A stretch of 64,000 nucleotides of DNA from Setoptus koraiensis (lineage: Eukaryota > Arthropoda). Below the pieces are notes generated by a model. It was given only the letters and a program-made list of their open reading frames with translations, was not told the origin of the DNA and did no database searches. How positions within the stretch are numbered: the first letter of the stretch is position 1; every line of letters starts with the position of its first letter. Location: the NCBI GenBank assembly GCA_048013815.1, contig CM106586.1, positions 8,246,001 to 8,310,000 of the forward strand. Direction: 5' to 3'. This document shows, in pieces, positions 1-10,535 of this stretch. Both the position numbers and the translations under genes were made by a program.

Positions 1-2162
1 ATGGGCTTAACATAGTTAGAAGGAAACATCCCTAGTCGTGCTGGATTGCCGATAATTTCTCCTGTCCACCAGTCACCCTCCTTCTTCAGTATTTTGATAT
101 ACTCATCTGAAGTGAACGCCAAGTCTCCAGTCTCAGTTGATTCGAACGGGTATAGAGTTAAACAGAATTCATCGTTTAAGTTGATCTTGTCGAAAACTTC
201 TTTCATATCGTCCATAGAAGATTGGGCAAGCGATTGTTTGAGATCAGACACTAGACCTGCTTCAACTACAGTGGTAGCAGCTGAAGAAGGAGATGGGTCA
301 CTGTTGCTTGTAGCATTGGAATCCTGACGTTTGTTTGGATCAGCAAATGTTTGGCCAGCCACCGATCCTTTCCCTTGTTTGATATTGGAAAAAGATAAAT
401 TGTCTCCTATCTGACTGAAACTATCAAAACCAAAAGTGTCTGCGCCTGCTTGTTGTGTATCTTTTGTCGCAATTGGTTGACCAAAGGGATCTTGATTCGG
501 TAACTTGTCATCATTTAATTTCTCCACATAGGCTTCAGGAAACCAACCAGTTTGGCCATTGAGTTCACCAGAGAGCCAACCAGGTTCAGTCAGGGTATCT
601 ACGGCGGCTATGACATCTCCCGGATTGATAGTTAGTTCATCGATGTTTCTAGCCTCAAATGCGTACAAGGCTTTGTAAGTGACACCTGTCTTGTTTACAC
701 CAGGTTTAGAAGGTTGGGCCTGTTTAGCAACTTGATCGGAATTGCCCCAAGAGTCCTCACTTGATTTGGTGTTCCAGATGGCATCAGGATCTTGAGCCTG
801 GATTTTACTTTGTTTGACATATTCTTCCCTGAGAACTTTAGCCTTTTCTAGGGTCTCTCGATAGACTTTGTATGCTTCAGTGGCCGCATCAGTCTGTGCT
901 TGCAGTTTATCGATTGTTTCTCTCAGGATTACTTTATTAGTCTCGAATTCTTTGGCTTTTCTTTCTTTCTCTTTAATCAATTCATTTATTTTATCCTTCA
1001 TTTGTTGTATCGAAGCCTGCTTAGCTTGGATTGCTTGTAAATCTAGTTCATTTTGCGCAGAGTTCGGCACCAAGTTCAGGTCCCTTGCTATTGCCACTAG
1101 GTTGGTTTCTTCTTTCTCCAAAAATGCCATTCTATCAACTAAAGCTTTGATTTGAGCTCTAAGCGAAGTAATCAGACCCATTTTTGTATCTCGATCTGAT
1201 CTCATGTTGTCAATTTTGGATTTTTTATCTGAAACAAGCATTCTGGTTGCGTTAAGACTTCCCCGAATGTTGTCATATTGTTCATTCAATCTTTCCATAT
1301 CTAAGGATAAATTTTGTTTCTGAGTTTTGAGGTGGATCATTGCCTCTTGAGCAGTTTGACTTTGAACAAGAAGTTCTTGCTGGCGTAAAGTCTCGAGCTC
1401 AGCCATCCTTTGCCTCTCTAGTTCACGACGAGCTTGCTCCCGTTTGTCCAATTGTTGACGTTTTTGCTCTTCTTTTTCCGCCTCTAGCAGTCTGTTCTTT
1501 TCTTGTAGCCTACTGAGTTCTTCTAGACGCTTCTTTTCGGCCTCTGATCTAAGCTTCTCTCTTTTTTCAGCTTCTTCTCTATCTTTGCGTTGTCTGGCCT
1601 CCTGTTCATGGCGTTGTTGTTCCAATAGTTGCAATCTGCGTCTCTCAAGCTCTGCTTGTCCTTTCTCAAAATTTTCACGTCGTTTGTCTTCGAATGTATT
1701 GTTGCCGAGGACGCTTTTAGAGGACGAGGCTGACCCAACTGATTCAGAACCATCTAAGCCTGCTGCCTCATCAATGGCAGCTGACGAAGAAACTGAACCA
1801 GACGAAACAACAGAGGCCACACTAATAGATCTTGTTCGTCTGTAGGATGGCGGTATGAGGTCAGCTGGTAATTCAGTTGGTAGCTTTTTGCCAGATTTAA
1901 CGAAATCCGTGAGATGCATAGCGAGTAAGAACTCCTCTCTCGTCAGCTGACCATCGCTATCAATATCTGATAAGTCCCAAATCTGGGCTAGAATATTTTG
2001 GGGTAAATTTGATTGTAAAAGAATGTTACGACATTGTAGACCAGTCAAGAATCCTGTCCTGTTCCTATCATGCTGATTAAATATTTGGGTGTACCGCAAC
2101 TTTGATTGTTGAGGTATTGCCCACTCCGTTCCCGATTTACTACTACGAGGGTCTTGGAACAT
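1..2162 (-). CDS. ITSN: Intersectin (Dap160-like) endocytic scaffold, 3' part outside window
   Basis: The reverse strand reads open from an ATG at 2162 to the left edge (720 codons, no stop). Order of parts: an EH domain (about residues 12-105) with a canonical EF-hand loop (DIDSDGQLTREE) and the conserved IWDLSD; a Ser-rich linker; a long Glu/Arg/Gln-rich coiled coil (about 155-450); a first SH3 (about 490-548, ALYAFEARN, GWFPEAYVEKL); a second SH3 (about 662-720, GDWWTGEI, GMFPSNYV) ending at the edge. This order is specific to intersectin, which links dynamin, Eps15 and actin regulators at clathrin pits. The EH present matches EH2. The usual EH1 is not found upstream before the next gene, so the protein looks N-terminally short or has an unseen distant 5' exon. 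Remaining SH3 domains, and any GEF module, would lie left of the window. Confidence 0.93.
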   Translation of the reverse strand, partial: MFQDPRSSKSGTEWAIPQQSKLRYTQIFNQHDRNRTGFLTGLQCRNILLQSNLPQNILAQIWDLSDIDSDGQLTREEFLLAMHLTDFVKSGKKLPTELPADLIPPSYRRTRSISVASVVSSGSVSSSAAIDEAAGLDGSESVGSASSSKSVLGNNTFEDKRRENFEKGQAELERRRLQLLEQQRHEQEARQRKDREEAEKREKLRSEAEKKRLEELSRLQEKNRLLEAEKEEQKRQQLDKREQARRELERQRMAELETLRQQELLVQSQTAQEAMIHLKTQKQNLSLDMERLNEQYDNIRGSLNATRMLVSDKKSKIDNMRSDRDTKMGLITSLRAQIKALVDRMAFLEKEETNLVAIARDLNLVPNSAQNELDLQAIQAKQASIQQMKDKINELIKEKERKAKEFETNKVILRETIDKLQAQTDAATEAYKVYRETLEKAKVLREEYVKQSKIQAQDPDAIWNTKSSEDSWGNSDQVAKQAQPSKPGVNKTGVTYKALYAFEARNIDELTINPGDVIAAVDTLTEPGWLSGELNGQTGWFPEAYVEKLNDDKLPNQDPFGQPIATKDTQQAGADTFGFDSFSQIGDNLSFSNIKQGKGSVAGQTFADPNKRQDSNATSNSDPSPSSAATTVVEAGLVSDLKQSLAQSSMDDMKEVFDKINLNDEFCLTLYPFESTETGDLAFTSDEYIKILKKEGDWWTGEIIGNPARLGMFPSNYVKP

Positions 2163-2701
2163 ATTTGCAAGATTTGTGTTTCGTAGGACTTTACTAACTA
2201 TATGAATAATACAAACAATATAATGATGATAATATACGATAGTTAATAATATATAATAGATTTATGAACAATAACAATTAGTCTCACGATGTTAGTTGTC
2301 CCATGAATTGATAATTAGTAAATTCCTCCCACCAGCAATGTTGGCCACTATGAGCCGTACATGAATTATTTTGCAGTGATGGAAATAGTTTTGTTGAGTG
2401 ACGCCTAGAGGCGCTTCTCGAAGTGCAAAAAAGCTGACGTCCATGAGCATCGTGCGCACAGTCAGAGGGGGATGCGATCGGGATTGCCCGACGCAAAAAG
2501 TATGTCAACTCGAGATCTTGAGCCCAAAATGCAATATCTCCCTGCACTAACAGGTCAGGTGATTGAATCTAGCCCATATATTCTAATATTTTTATATTTT
2601 ACATAGAACACATACAGTATAGTGTGTTGTTGTATGATAAGTAGCAAAAATAGCCAATGATTACAAAAATAAGAGCAGCAAAATTGATAAAAAATATAAA
2701 C
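2163..2701. other. Intergenic, intersectin 5' side / SCP2-only gene 3' flank
   Basis: There is no convincing coding sequence and no EH1 domain here. The right part (about 2540-2701) is recognisably similar to 3840-4026, the 3' flank of the neighbouring SDR-SCP2 gene, so it belongs to the duplicated segment. The left part should hold the intersectin promoter. Confidence 0.6.
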
Positions 2702-3610
2702 TCATAGTTTGGATACACTTGACAGCATATTTGTGAACAATTTGCTCAATCTGAATGCTACATCTCTATCACCACTCAGCTTGACACGATCGGCATCGAC
2801 GGCCTCTTTCAAGTCAAGTTTTCGGTACATTAGTCTTACTAGATCGTCGTCCTCTAAGTAAAATTCGCAATCCGAGGCCGAGTCAGATTGGCCGGCTCCA
2901 CGACAGACTGTAGGCCGTTTCTCTTTGAGGTTGACAGTGTAAACGGCCACTTCTCGTTGATTTTTCAATATGTGCATTCTGAATATATGTTTCAGATCTT
3001 GAATCAACTGTGGTGCTCTGGCCAATCGCGAGATCATCTCTATTATCATAGCGTCACACCTGAGTCCTTTCAGAGCCCCATTTTCAAGAATATCCGAAGC
3101 CGTATCTAACTCTGGAGCTCTTCCTTGAGATCGAAGTTGATCCCGCATGGTACTTAGTTTGTGCAACAACGAAACATCGCCGTCAAGGCTGACCTTGCCC
3201 ATAATGAAAGCCCGAGCCGGGCTCAATTTACCCATAACCAACGATGCAAAATCCTCATCGTCCACTGTGACAGTACAATCGGGCTTGACATTGTTCTTTG
3301 GTTCGGACCTATAGACGGCCAACTCGTTTTTGCTGTCCGTAGTCCATTTTGCCACTATTTTGCCTCTTCTAGTGATATTAAACTGGAATGTTGCCTTCAG
3401 CTTCTCAGCTAACTCGGGTTCTCTAGCCATACGGTCTGAGATTATCTTGAACAGTATGTCACTCTTTAGACCTGATGTAGGTATTGAGTCCAACAATACC
3501 CGGTCATCATCTACCGCGCTAGCCAGTTGATTTGGTTGTAATTGTCGTAACGTTCGTAACCGCAAACTAAAATGTTCTGATAATGAACTCGACTGAAGAG
3601 CCTGGCCCAT
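2702..3610 (-). CDS. Stand-alone double SCP2 protein with peroxisomal signal (partial tandem duplicate)
   Basis: 302 residues made of two SCP2-type sterol/lipid-carrier domains. The first (about 40-160) carries the family pattern (ILFKIISDRMAREPELAEKL, WTTDSKNE, DCTVTVDDEDF, GKLSPARAFIMGKV); the second (about 175-300) is more diverged. The protein ends in SKL, a type-1 peroxisomal targeting signal, so it should act in the peroxisome matrix binding lipid or acyl-CoA. It is a copy of the C-terminal half of the gene at 4027-5820: its start ATG matches an internal Met of that gene, and homology continues a few codons upstream (WSTLASM versus WSAITSM). An in-frame stop follows further upstream. 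The dehydrogenase part was not copied. The frame is intact over 900 nt, which argues for function; expression is not shown. Confidence 0.85.
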   Translation of the reverse strand: MGQALQSSSLSEHFSLRLRTLRQLQPNQLASAVDDDRVLLDSIPTSGLKSDILFKIISDRMAREPELAEKLKATFQFNITRRGKIVAKWTTDSKNELAVYRSEPKNNVKPDCTVTVDDEDFASLVMGKLSPARAFIMGKVSLDGDVSLLHKLSTMRDQLRSQGRAPELDTASDILENGALKGLRCDAMIIEMISRLARAPQLIQDLKHIFRMHILKNQREVAVYTVNLKEKRPTVCRGAGQSDSASDCEFYLEDDDLVRLMYRKLDLKEAVDADRVKLSGDRDVAFRLSKLFTNMLSSVSKL

Positions 3611-4026
3611 GGAGGCTAAGGTGGACCAGAGTTGGTTTAACGTATTTTTTTATTTTGTGCAAATGTTCTTACATTGAGCAATTCTTGAACTGAAATTGCA
3701 GTTTTTATCAATATAAATTTCCCACGAGCCAACCGATTGACCGGCGGGGTGTCGGCAGGAGGTTAGGGCGTCAGTAGACTTGCCAGGTAATACCCTATCC
3801 GACCAGATAAAAATTCTCACTCTACCCTCAACTTGAATTTTTCGGTCTAAAATGCAACATCTCCTCATACTAATAAGTCAGGTGATTAAATCTCGGCTCC
3901 ATATCATTATATTTTTATATTTTAGTGTGTTTTGCCGTATGACAATTAGTAGCAAAAAAAAAAATAGTCCACTTTGACCCCAAATGATGACAAAAATAAG
4001 AGTAGCAGTAATTATAAAAAATAAAC
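3611..4026. other. Spacer between the duplicated SCP2 genes
   Basis: There is no supported gene. The right half (about 3840-4026) is the 3' flank of the SDR-SCP2-SCP2 gene and is repeated, diverged, at about 2540-2701. The duplication breakpoint lies near 3640-3660, just upstream of the copied WSTLASM codons. The promoter of the copied gene must come from this 416-bp spacer. Confidence 0.6.
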
Positions 4027-5820
4027 TTATAGTTTGGATACACTTGACTGCGTAGTTGTGAACAATTTGCTCAATCTGAATGCTACATCTCTATTACCAC
4101 CCAGCTTGACACGATTGGCATCGACGGCGTCCTTCAAGTCAAGTTTTCGGTACATTAGTCTTACTAGATCGTCGTCCTCTAAGTAAAATTCGCAATCTGA
4201 GGCCGAGTCAGACTGACCAGCTCCACGATAGAAAGTTGGCTGTTCCTCTTTGAGGTTAACAGTGTAAACGGCCACTTCTTGTTGATCTTTCAATATGTGC
4301 ATTCTGAATATATATTTCAGATCTTGAATCAATTGTGGTACTCTGGCCATACGCAAGAACATTTCTATTATCATAGCGTCACATCGGAATCCTTGCAAGA
4401 TCTTGTAGTTGAGAACAGCCGAGGCCAAAAGATCCAATTCGGGAGCTTTTCCTTGCAATTGAAGCTGAACCCACATGGTGTTTAGTTTTTGCAACAGCAA
4501 AACATTACCCTTGATATTCAGCTTGCCCATCATAAAAGCCCGTTGTGGGTTTAATTTACCCACCATCAATGATACGAAATCCTCATCGTCTACTGTGACA
4601 GTACAATCGGGCTTGACATTGTTCTTTGGTTCGGATCTATAGACGGACACATCATTTTTACTATCTGTTGTCCATGTTGCCTCTAGTTTGCCACTTCTCG
4701 TGATATTAAATTGAAATATTGCCTTAAGTTGTTCAGCTAACTCCGGCTCGTTAGCCATACGATCTGATATAATCTTGAATAATATGTCACACTTTAGACC
4801 TGATGTAGGTATAGAATCCAACAATGCCTTGTCTTCATCTCCCACGCTGGCTAGATGCATTGTAGCAGCTTGACTACTGGCATGTTGTTGATTTGGCTGT
4901 GATTGTTGTTGTTCAACATGTTGCAGTGATCCCAACAACAAACTGAAATGTTCCGATATCGAACCTGGATGAATAGCCTGATCCATGGATGTTATGGCTG
5001 ACCAGTCTCGCTTGATGGCCTCAGGTGTCATCTCGTCGCTTGAGTAAGCCTTGCCTTGTGACCTGTGCAATTTGTATCTGCCAACCCAACCGCCAGCAGC
5101 CTCAAATATTCCACCTGTTTCTGGACAGGACTCATGGGTGAGCCAGGCCACAATTGGGGCAACAAACTCTGGCTGTAATCTCTTGAACAAATGCTCAGGT
5201 ATAACATCCTCGGTGAGTCGTGAAGCGGCCACTGGAACAATAACATTTGATTGGATATTGTATTTGCTGCCCTCAACTGCAAGAGTATTGCTAAGTCCGA
5301 CTAGACCCATTTTGGCTGCCGAATAATTAGTCTGGCCGAAATTACCGTATAGTCCGGCCGAAGAGGCTGTCATTATAATGCGTCCATATTTCTGATCGCG
5401 CATGTAGGGCCAAGCGGCTTTAGTAACAAGAAAAGAGCCCTTCAGGTGCACTTGCTGAATGAGGTCCCAATCTTGTTCCGTCATCTTGAGCAATGATTTA
5501 TCCCTAAGTATGCCGGCATTGTTGATGATAATATCTACACGTCCAAAATTGTCAATGGCTGTCTTAACTATGGCCTCTCCCTGTTCCACCGAGTTATAAT
5601 TTGGGACGGCTTTACCGCCAGCGGCTCGAATTTCATTGACAACTTTGTCCGCTGCTGCTGTGACCTGTTGTCCACTTGGCTCGCCCGATCTAGTGCCACC
5701 TAGATCATTTACAACCACCGATGCACCTCTAGAGGCCAATAATAATGCGTATTGCCGTCCCAAGCCGCCACCAGCACCAGTGACTATGGCCACACGATTG
5801 TCGAAACGTAATTGATCCAT
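4027..5820 (-). CDS. Peroxisomal SDR-SCP2-SCP2 enzyme, MFE-2 (HSD17B4)-like but without hydratase
   Basis: 597 residues from the ATG at 5820. The frame stays open up to an ATG at 5988, but family members begin just before LRFDNRVAIVTGAG, so 5820 is preferred. Residues 1-300 are the (3R)-hydroxyacyl-CoA dehydrogenase of peroxisomal beta-oxidation: TGAGGGLG (14-21), acidic D39 after VVVN (NAD preference), NNAG (100-103), Ser153, and YSAAK with Tyr166 and Lys170. Closest in type is the SDR part of MFE-2/HSD17B4. The MaoC-type hydratase-2 domain that normally follows is absent. Instead two SCP2 domains follow, and the chain ends in the PTS1 tripeptide SKL. The same SDR+SCP2 plan without hydratase is known in nematode DHS-28, where hydratase is a separate protein. 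It likely acts on very-long-chain or branched acyl-CoA with a separate hydratase. Confidence 0.92.
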   Translation of the reverse strand: MDQLRFDNRVAIVTGAGGGLGRQYALLLASRGASVVVNDLGGTRSGEPSGQQVTAAADKVVNEIRAAGGKAVPNYNSVEQGEAIVKTAIDNFGRVDIIINNAGILRDKSLLKMTEQDWDLIQQVHLKGSFLVTKAAWPYMRDQKYGRIIMTASSAGLYGNFGQTNYSAAKMGLVGLSNTLAVEGSKYNIQSNVIVPVAASRLTEDVIPEHLFKRLQPEFVAPIVAWLTHESCPETGGIFEAAGGWVGRYKLHRSQGKAYSSDEMTPEAIKRDWSAITSMDQAIHPGSISEHFSLLLGSLQHVEQQQSQPNQQHASSQAATMHLASVGDEDKALLDSIPTSGLKCDILFKIISDRMANEPELAEQLKAIFQFNITRSGKLEATWTTDSKNDVSVYRSEPKNNVKPDCTVTVDDEDFVSLMVGKLNPQRAFMMGKLNIKGNVLLLQKLNTMWVQLQLQGKAPELDLLASAVLNYKILQGFRCDAMIIEMFLRMARVPQLIQDLKYIFRMHILKDQQEVAVYTVNLKEEQPTFYRGAGQSDSASDCEFYLEDDDLVRLMYRKLDLKDAVDANRVKLGGNRDVAFRLSKLFTTTQSSVSKL

Positions 5821-8809
5821 GAATGGTGTTGTTGTCGTTAGCAATCTATAATATGTTGATAATTCTGAAGTTACTTGCTGCCGAAACAATTTATCGTTGA
5901 CGGCTCTCTGGTTTGGTTGAGTGTGTTTGAAAAATATATTTGAAAATGTATTATTATAAGTTATATAAATGTTGTTGATGAAAATCACAACTAATTGGTT
6001 TTAAGGCGAAGTCGCTTTCTCTTGCGTTGCTCAGACAATGATGTTATAATAATTGTGAGACTCTGACTAACTATAATGGCGATGAATTAACATTCATCAG
6101 ATAATGAACATCAGCAGGTTGGCGAGCAACAACAAACAAGATAATGCGTATACACTAGACTGGTGGCGGTGGCTCTTTCTAGTCGTGCGACAAGTAGTAA
6201 CAAGTGGTATAGAAAAAGAAGAAGAAAAAAGAGAGAGAGAGAGAGAGAAAAGAAGTTGTTGTTGCCGTTGTAGTTGGTATTGCATTAGTGTACATACACA
6301 TAATATATAAACACACCCGCCACAGCTAGATTGTCTCTGTCGCTACATTATTCGAAGTTTCGCCAAAGAAGTTACCTTCTCTTTCTTCCTCTCTACACCT
6401 ACTACGACAACTACCACTACCACCGTAGTAACACTGTAATACCACCACTCATTGCTTCTTCTACTACTTCGTATCTCGCCTCAAGCATTCGGATTTGTGT
6501 AGCACCTTCGCTGGCTTGGTGGCTTGCCAGACAACTTTTCAACAAAATCTGCTAAACTTGTCGTCCACACTCGTGCCAAACATTCAAATCTTGTGCCTAA
6601 GTGTGAGTGCTGATTATTCTCTAAATTGATTCTAGTCAGTGGTAATAATAATCTCCGTATTATTATTATCATTGTCCGAAAAAAATATTGAGGCCTCATT
6701 GACTAGCTTATTATTATCATCGTCATCATTAGATAATAGTGATCGAGCTAAATTTGCCTCTAGTGCCCTCGTATCGGTTTGGATGGTTGGCTCATGTGAT
6801 GTGATGTTATGTTGGTTGTTTCTGGCAGTGTGCTCATGACAAGTCGCTTATAGCAATGACTGACTTATGTACCGTAAACTGTACCCATGACTAGCATGAC
6901 TAGTTTGTTTGGAGATGGATGAAAATACACACATCTATATATTTGTCGTCTTTATTCATCATTGACGCCGTCTTCTTCAATGTTGAGCGCCAGCAGTTCG
7001 GCGACTCAACTAGTTATTACTACAAGTTTGCCTGTAAACAACCGCAGCCCTCAATCGCAATAACGATGATGCAATGGTTGTTTACGCGGCTTGCCAGAAT
7101 GCTTATATGCTAAAACATCCCAAGCTAACAAACTCAACAGAAAGAAAGTAAAATGAGTCTAATGTCTTATTCTCTCGAACACAAACTCAATTTTAAATGA
7201 GGTCTAAAATTTCAACTCTGTATGTGATAAACAACCTGGATTTACCAAGTGATGCCCTAGGACTTAAAGATTTGTCATTCTATATCCTTGTAGTCTATCT
7301 ACCCGTTCTTTTGTCCACATGCACAATCATTTGTCTGCCAATTACAAGTGAGCTCGATAGGCCCTGATGATTAGCCCTTCAAAATCTGCGAATAAGGGTC
7401 AATGGAATCAACAACTTTTTCGCTCTTAGTCTTCAGCATAGTGATGCAGTTTGAAGTTCATGACAACTTGTTTACATGATGACGATAATTCAAATGTCGC
7501 ATGCTCGAAAGCCCAGGACAGAGTTTAGGAGGCCCTTTTTCGATTGAATAAGTCACAAGATAGATTCAAGCTACTTTTCATTCTCACTCTGTAAATAGAT
7601 TTACTTCGCTGTTGAAAACTTACCTGAGCATAATGCTCCAATTTTTTCCCAATCGCAGCCTTTATGAACACAGAAAATATGGAGAACATCTAAAATGAAA
7701 CTATGTCGGAATGATAGTGCAAGACTGGTGTACGTACAATTACAGTTTCGAAGGTGTTTGAATCTAGTGAACGATCTATTGTGGAATGGCAACTAAAAAG
7801 TTGGAAGTTTTTCCCAACTCTTTACTCTGACAAGAGTTTTTTCTCAATACATATAATAATGAATCCAACTATCCTAGCTTGCAACTCAAGTTGACAATCG
7901 GTTACGAGTCCCCATCTAGTATATCCTCATACGTGTTGCAATATTAAGATTAGTTGATTGATGATAGCCCAATGATTCAATGTAAGTGCATGCAATAACA
8001 ATAACAATAATAATAAAAATATACAGCGATAATATAGTATAATATAGTGAGTTGAGTCGACTTCAAGGATAAGCAATTAGTAGCAACTCCAGAGCTAGAC
8101 CATGTTTTACTCTGTGCCAACCCGGTCGTCTTCTGAATAAATAAAGCTCTCTAAAGTTACGAGTTGTAACATATGATTGCGGCGAGCAACAAGTGCCAGC
8201 CAAACTAGTGAGACACAGATTGAAGAAGAGATATTGGCTCGTTCAATCCCGACACCTTCGAAAATTTTTGTTGTTGATTGCAATTCTTGCAGCAGGTATT
8301 AAACATCCTCACCGACGATTATCCATCGTGTAGCCGGATAATCTATTGGTTAGGTATAAACATCGGAGGTTGATCTAGAGAATTTTTGTTTTATTCATAA
8401 ACAAATGGAAATCTCTCGCAAAAAGGACTGTTGAATCGAGCGCCAACAATATGTTGCGCTTGCGCAGTAAACTCCCACACACACTTCCTATGATGGTGAC
8501 ACACGCACCAAGCTTTGGCAGTGCTTCACTGGTTGTGCGTGCGTCCCGTTTCGTTTGCCGTAGTGCAGCCAGAGTGCATGGCATAGACTACTCACATGCT
8601 GTATTGGCAGATAATTGGACAGACCTCGTATCAATAGGAGAACATTTAAATTCTTACCGATAAATTAGAATATATTTAAGGATTTATCAGGCTGCAAGGA
8701 CTACATCGGTCGCCGGACACTAAAACATCGGCAGTATTTATCAAATTCAACCACGCCAGATCGTAGGTATTGTCGCACTAACACATATTACAGCAAACAA
8801 AAAGTCTAA
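5821..8809. other. Intergenic between SDR-SCP2 gene and RPL13 (divergent promoters)
   Basis: 3 kb with no convincing coding sequence; the short open frames lack composition or similarity that I recognise. A purine GA run lies near 6232-6253. An NRF1-like GC-rich motif (TGCGCTTGCGCAG) lies near 8455-8467, a few hundred bases before RPL13. The two flanking genes are divergent, so both promoters lie here. 5' non-coding exons cannot be excluded. Confidence 0.5.
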
Positions 8810-9457
8810 ATGGCCATCAGAGGTAATCGCGTTATCCCAAATGCCCATTTCCGCAAGGATTGGCAAAAATACATCAAGACATGGTTCGACCAGCCAGCTA
8901 AAAAGAAGAGGCGTCACAATAAGCGTGTTGAGAAGGCCGCTCGCGTTACACCAAGACCATTGAAGAAATTGAGATCAATTGTGAGGTGTCCAACTGTTCG
9001 GTTCAACATGCGCCAAAGGCTAGGACGTGGTTTTACATTAGAAGAACTAAAATCGGCCGGCATCTCACCAAAGGTGGCACAAACAATTGGTATTGCCGTA
9101 GACAAACGCAGGAAGAATAGAAATTTGGAATCCTTACAACAAAATGCGCAACGCCTTAAAGAATACAAATCTAAATTAATATTATTCCCAATTAATCGCA
9201 AGAAACCCAAGAAGGGCGAATCATCGGAACAAGAGGTACGTCTTGCACAACAAGTCTCTGGCGATGTATTGCCAATCAGCAGTGTTAGCAAGAAACCTGA
9301 GCCAGCAAGAAAACCTACAGCCGAAGAGAAACAATACTCGGCCTTCCATGCCGCTCGTCAACAGAGAGCTATGAAGAAATTGGCCGCTAGCAGAGCTAAA
9401 CGCGCCAAGGAACGTGAGGCCGGTGCAGCAGACAAAAAGGCAGCTAAAGGAAAATAA
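8810..9457 (+). CDS. RPL13: Large ribosomal subunit protein eL13
   Basis: A single 215-residue frame, close to the usual 205-218. Conserved family blocks: HFRKDWQKYIKTWFDQPA near the N terminus, VRCPTVRFN, GRGFTLEELKSAGI, TIGIAVDKRRKN, QRLKEYKSKLILFP, and a Lys/Arg/Ala-rich tail with RAKRAKE. It is a component of the cytosolic 60S subunit. The ATG follows a purine-rich context and lies two residues before the conserved Arg-Gly-Asn, so the start is secure. The gene is uninterrupted, unlike the many-intron orthologues of vertebrates. An AATAAA follows 30 bases after the stop. Confidence 0.97.
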   Translation: MAIRGNRVIPNAHFRKDWQKYIKTWFDQPAKKKRRHNKRVEKAARVTPRPLKKLRSIVRCPTVRFNMRQRLGRGFTLEELKSAGISPKVAQTIGIAVDKRRKNRNLESLQQNAQRLKEYKSKLILFPINRKKPKKGESSEQEVRLAQQVSGDVLPISSVSKKPEPARKPTAEEKQYSAFHAARQQRAMKKLAASRAKRAKEREAGAADKKAAKGK

Positions 9458-9488
9458 ACGAATAATAATGTGAGGATATGAAGTTAAA

Positions 9489-9494
9489 AATAAA
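9489..9494 (+). terminator. Poly(A) signal of RPL13
   Basis: AATAAA about 30 bases after the RPL13 stop, followed by an A/T-rich stretch. It is the first canonical signal after the coding region apart from one overlapping the stop codon. Confidence 0.6.
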
Positions 9495-10507
9495 CAAAAA
9501 TCAAAGTCCAAACAAAAGAATCACTTGATTTTTGTTAGTTGAAGAATCATTGTTGAATAATGACTGTTACACTTTGTTTTGTTCTGGGCCTCTAACCGGT
9601 CCCTTTCATCACCGAAGCGCCGACGGTGAACGCCCCGAAAGATGGCGCCCGGGTCTCTTTGTGGAGCCTCTTGGGTTACCATATGGGTTGTTGCAGTGGT
9701 GCTCATCTTATAGGCCGAAATTGTTTTGGCAGAGACGCACAGTGTGCATTAGACACGGTGTTGTGTAGTATAGTATAATTAGGTCCGAATGACGTTTACT
9801 CTGATTGCGTCACCAACATCAGTTTGCAAATCTGGTTTCGATTGACAATGGGCCCACGAGAACAATGACACTGTACACATGATGCAATTGTTATATTCTC
9901 TCTCTGTCTACCCTGTCTTGTCCTGTTGTGTCCCCTTGTCTGGCAGTGATACGTTCTTACTGGGCACACAACAAGAGCGGCGCAAGAGAGGAAAAAGACA
10001 TTGTAGTGTGTGGGTCGTTATTTGTTTAAAGTGTATCAAGAGATAGATAGAGTGCACCATAGTTTCGAGAGTATGCCAGAGATACTACACGAGTTCACTG
10101 GTCTCGAGCCAGCTTCGCGCTCAACTCTGTATTTCACTATGCTGTTGCGTATATAAATAACATGATCACTACACTCACACACACTGGCATACATTGCAGC
10201 ACCAGCACCAGCAACAACAACAACAACAACTAAATGGAGGACGACGACGATATGCCAGCCAGCTAGCAACCAACTTGTTTATATTTAGTGAAGGGAAGGG
10301 GGAGAGGGAGAGAGAGAGAGCGAATATAAGATGAGATAGTGGCAAACGACAAAAGAAGAAAGAAGCGAAATCATGGAAGCGGAAGAAACGCATACAAGGC
10401 ATTCTTTTTGGCATTCTCTGGGCCTCTGCAAGGAGGAAAAGGAGCGAGTCTCTGTGTTCATATATATATCTCACTTGATTGTTAGAAGGAACGCGTTGCT
10501 AGAGAAG

Positions 10508-10535
10508 GCCACTGGCGCACCCTAGCGCCAGTGGC
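10508..10535. repeat. Perfect inverted repeat, 11-bp arms
   Basis: Arms GCCACTGGCGC (10508-10518) and its exact complement (10525-10535) with a 6-base loop. Confidence 0.8.

Noticed and set aside
5821-5988. 56-residue N-terminal extension of the SDR-SCP2 enzyme
   Set aside because: Asn/Ile/Tyr-rich, without a targeting pattern; family members start at the MDQLRFDNR position. Kept only as an alternative start.
8290-8390. Possible tRNA-like segment before RPL13
   Set aside because: A short GCCGGATAATC...GGTTAGG motif was seen, but no A-box/B-box pair or cloverleaf could be built.
8451-8663. 70-codon frame upstream of RPL13
   Set aside because: Overlaps a probable promoter with an NRF1-like site; no similarity or signal peptide.
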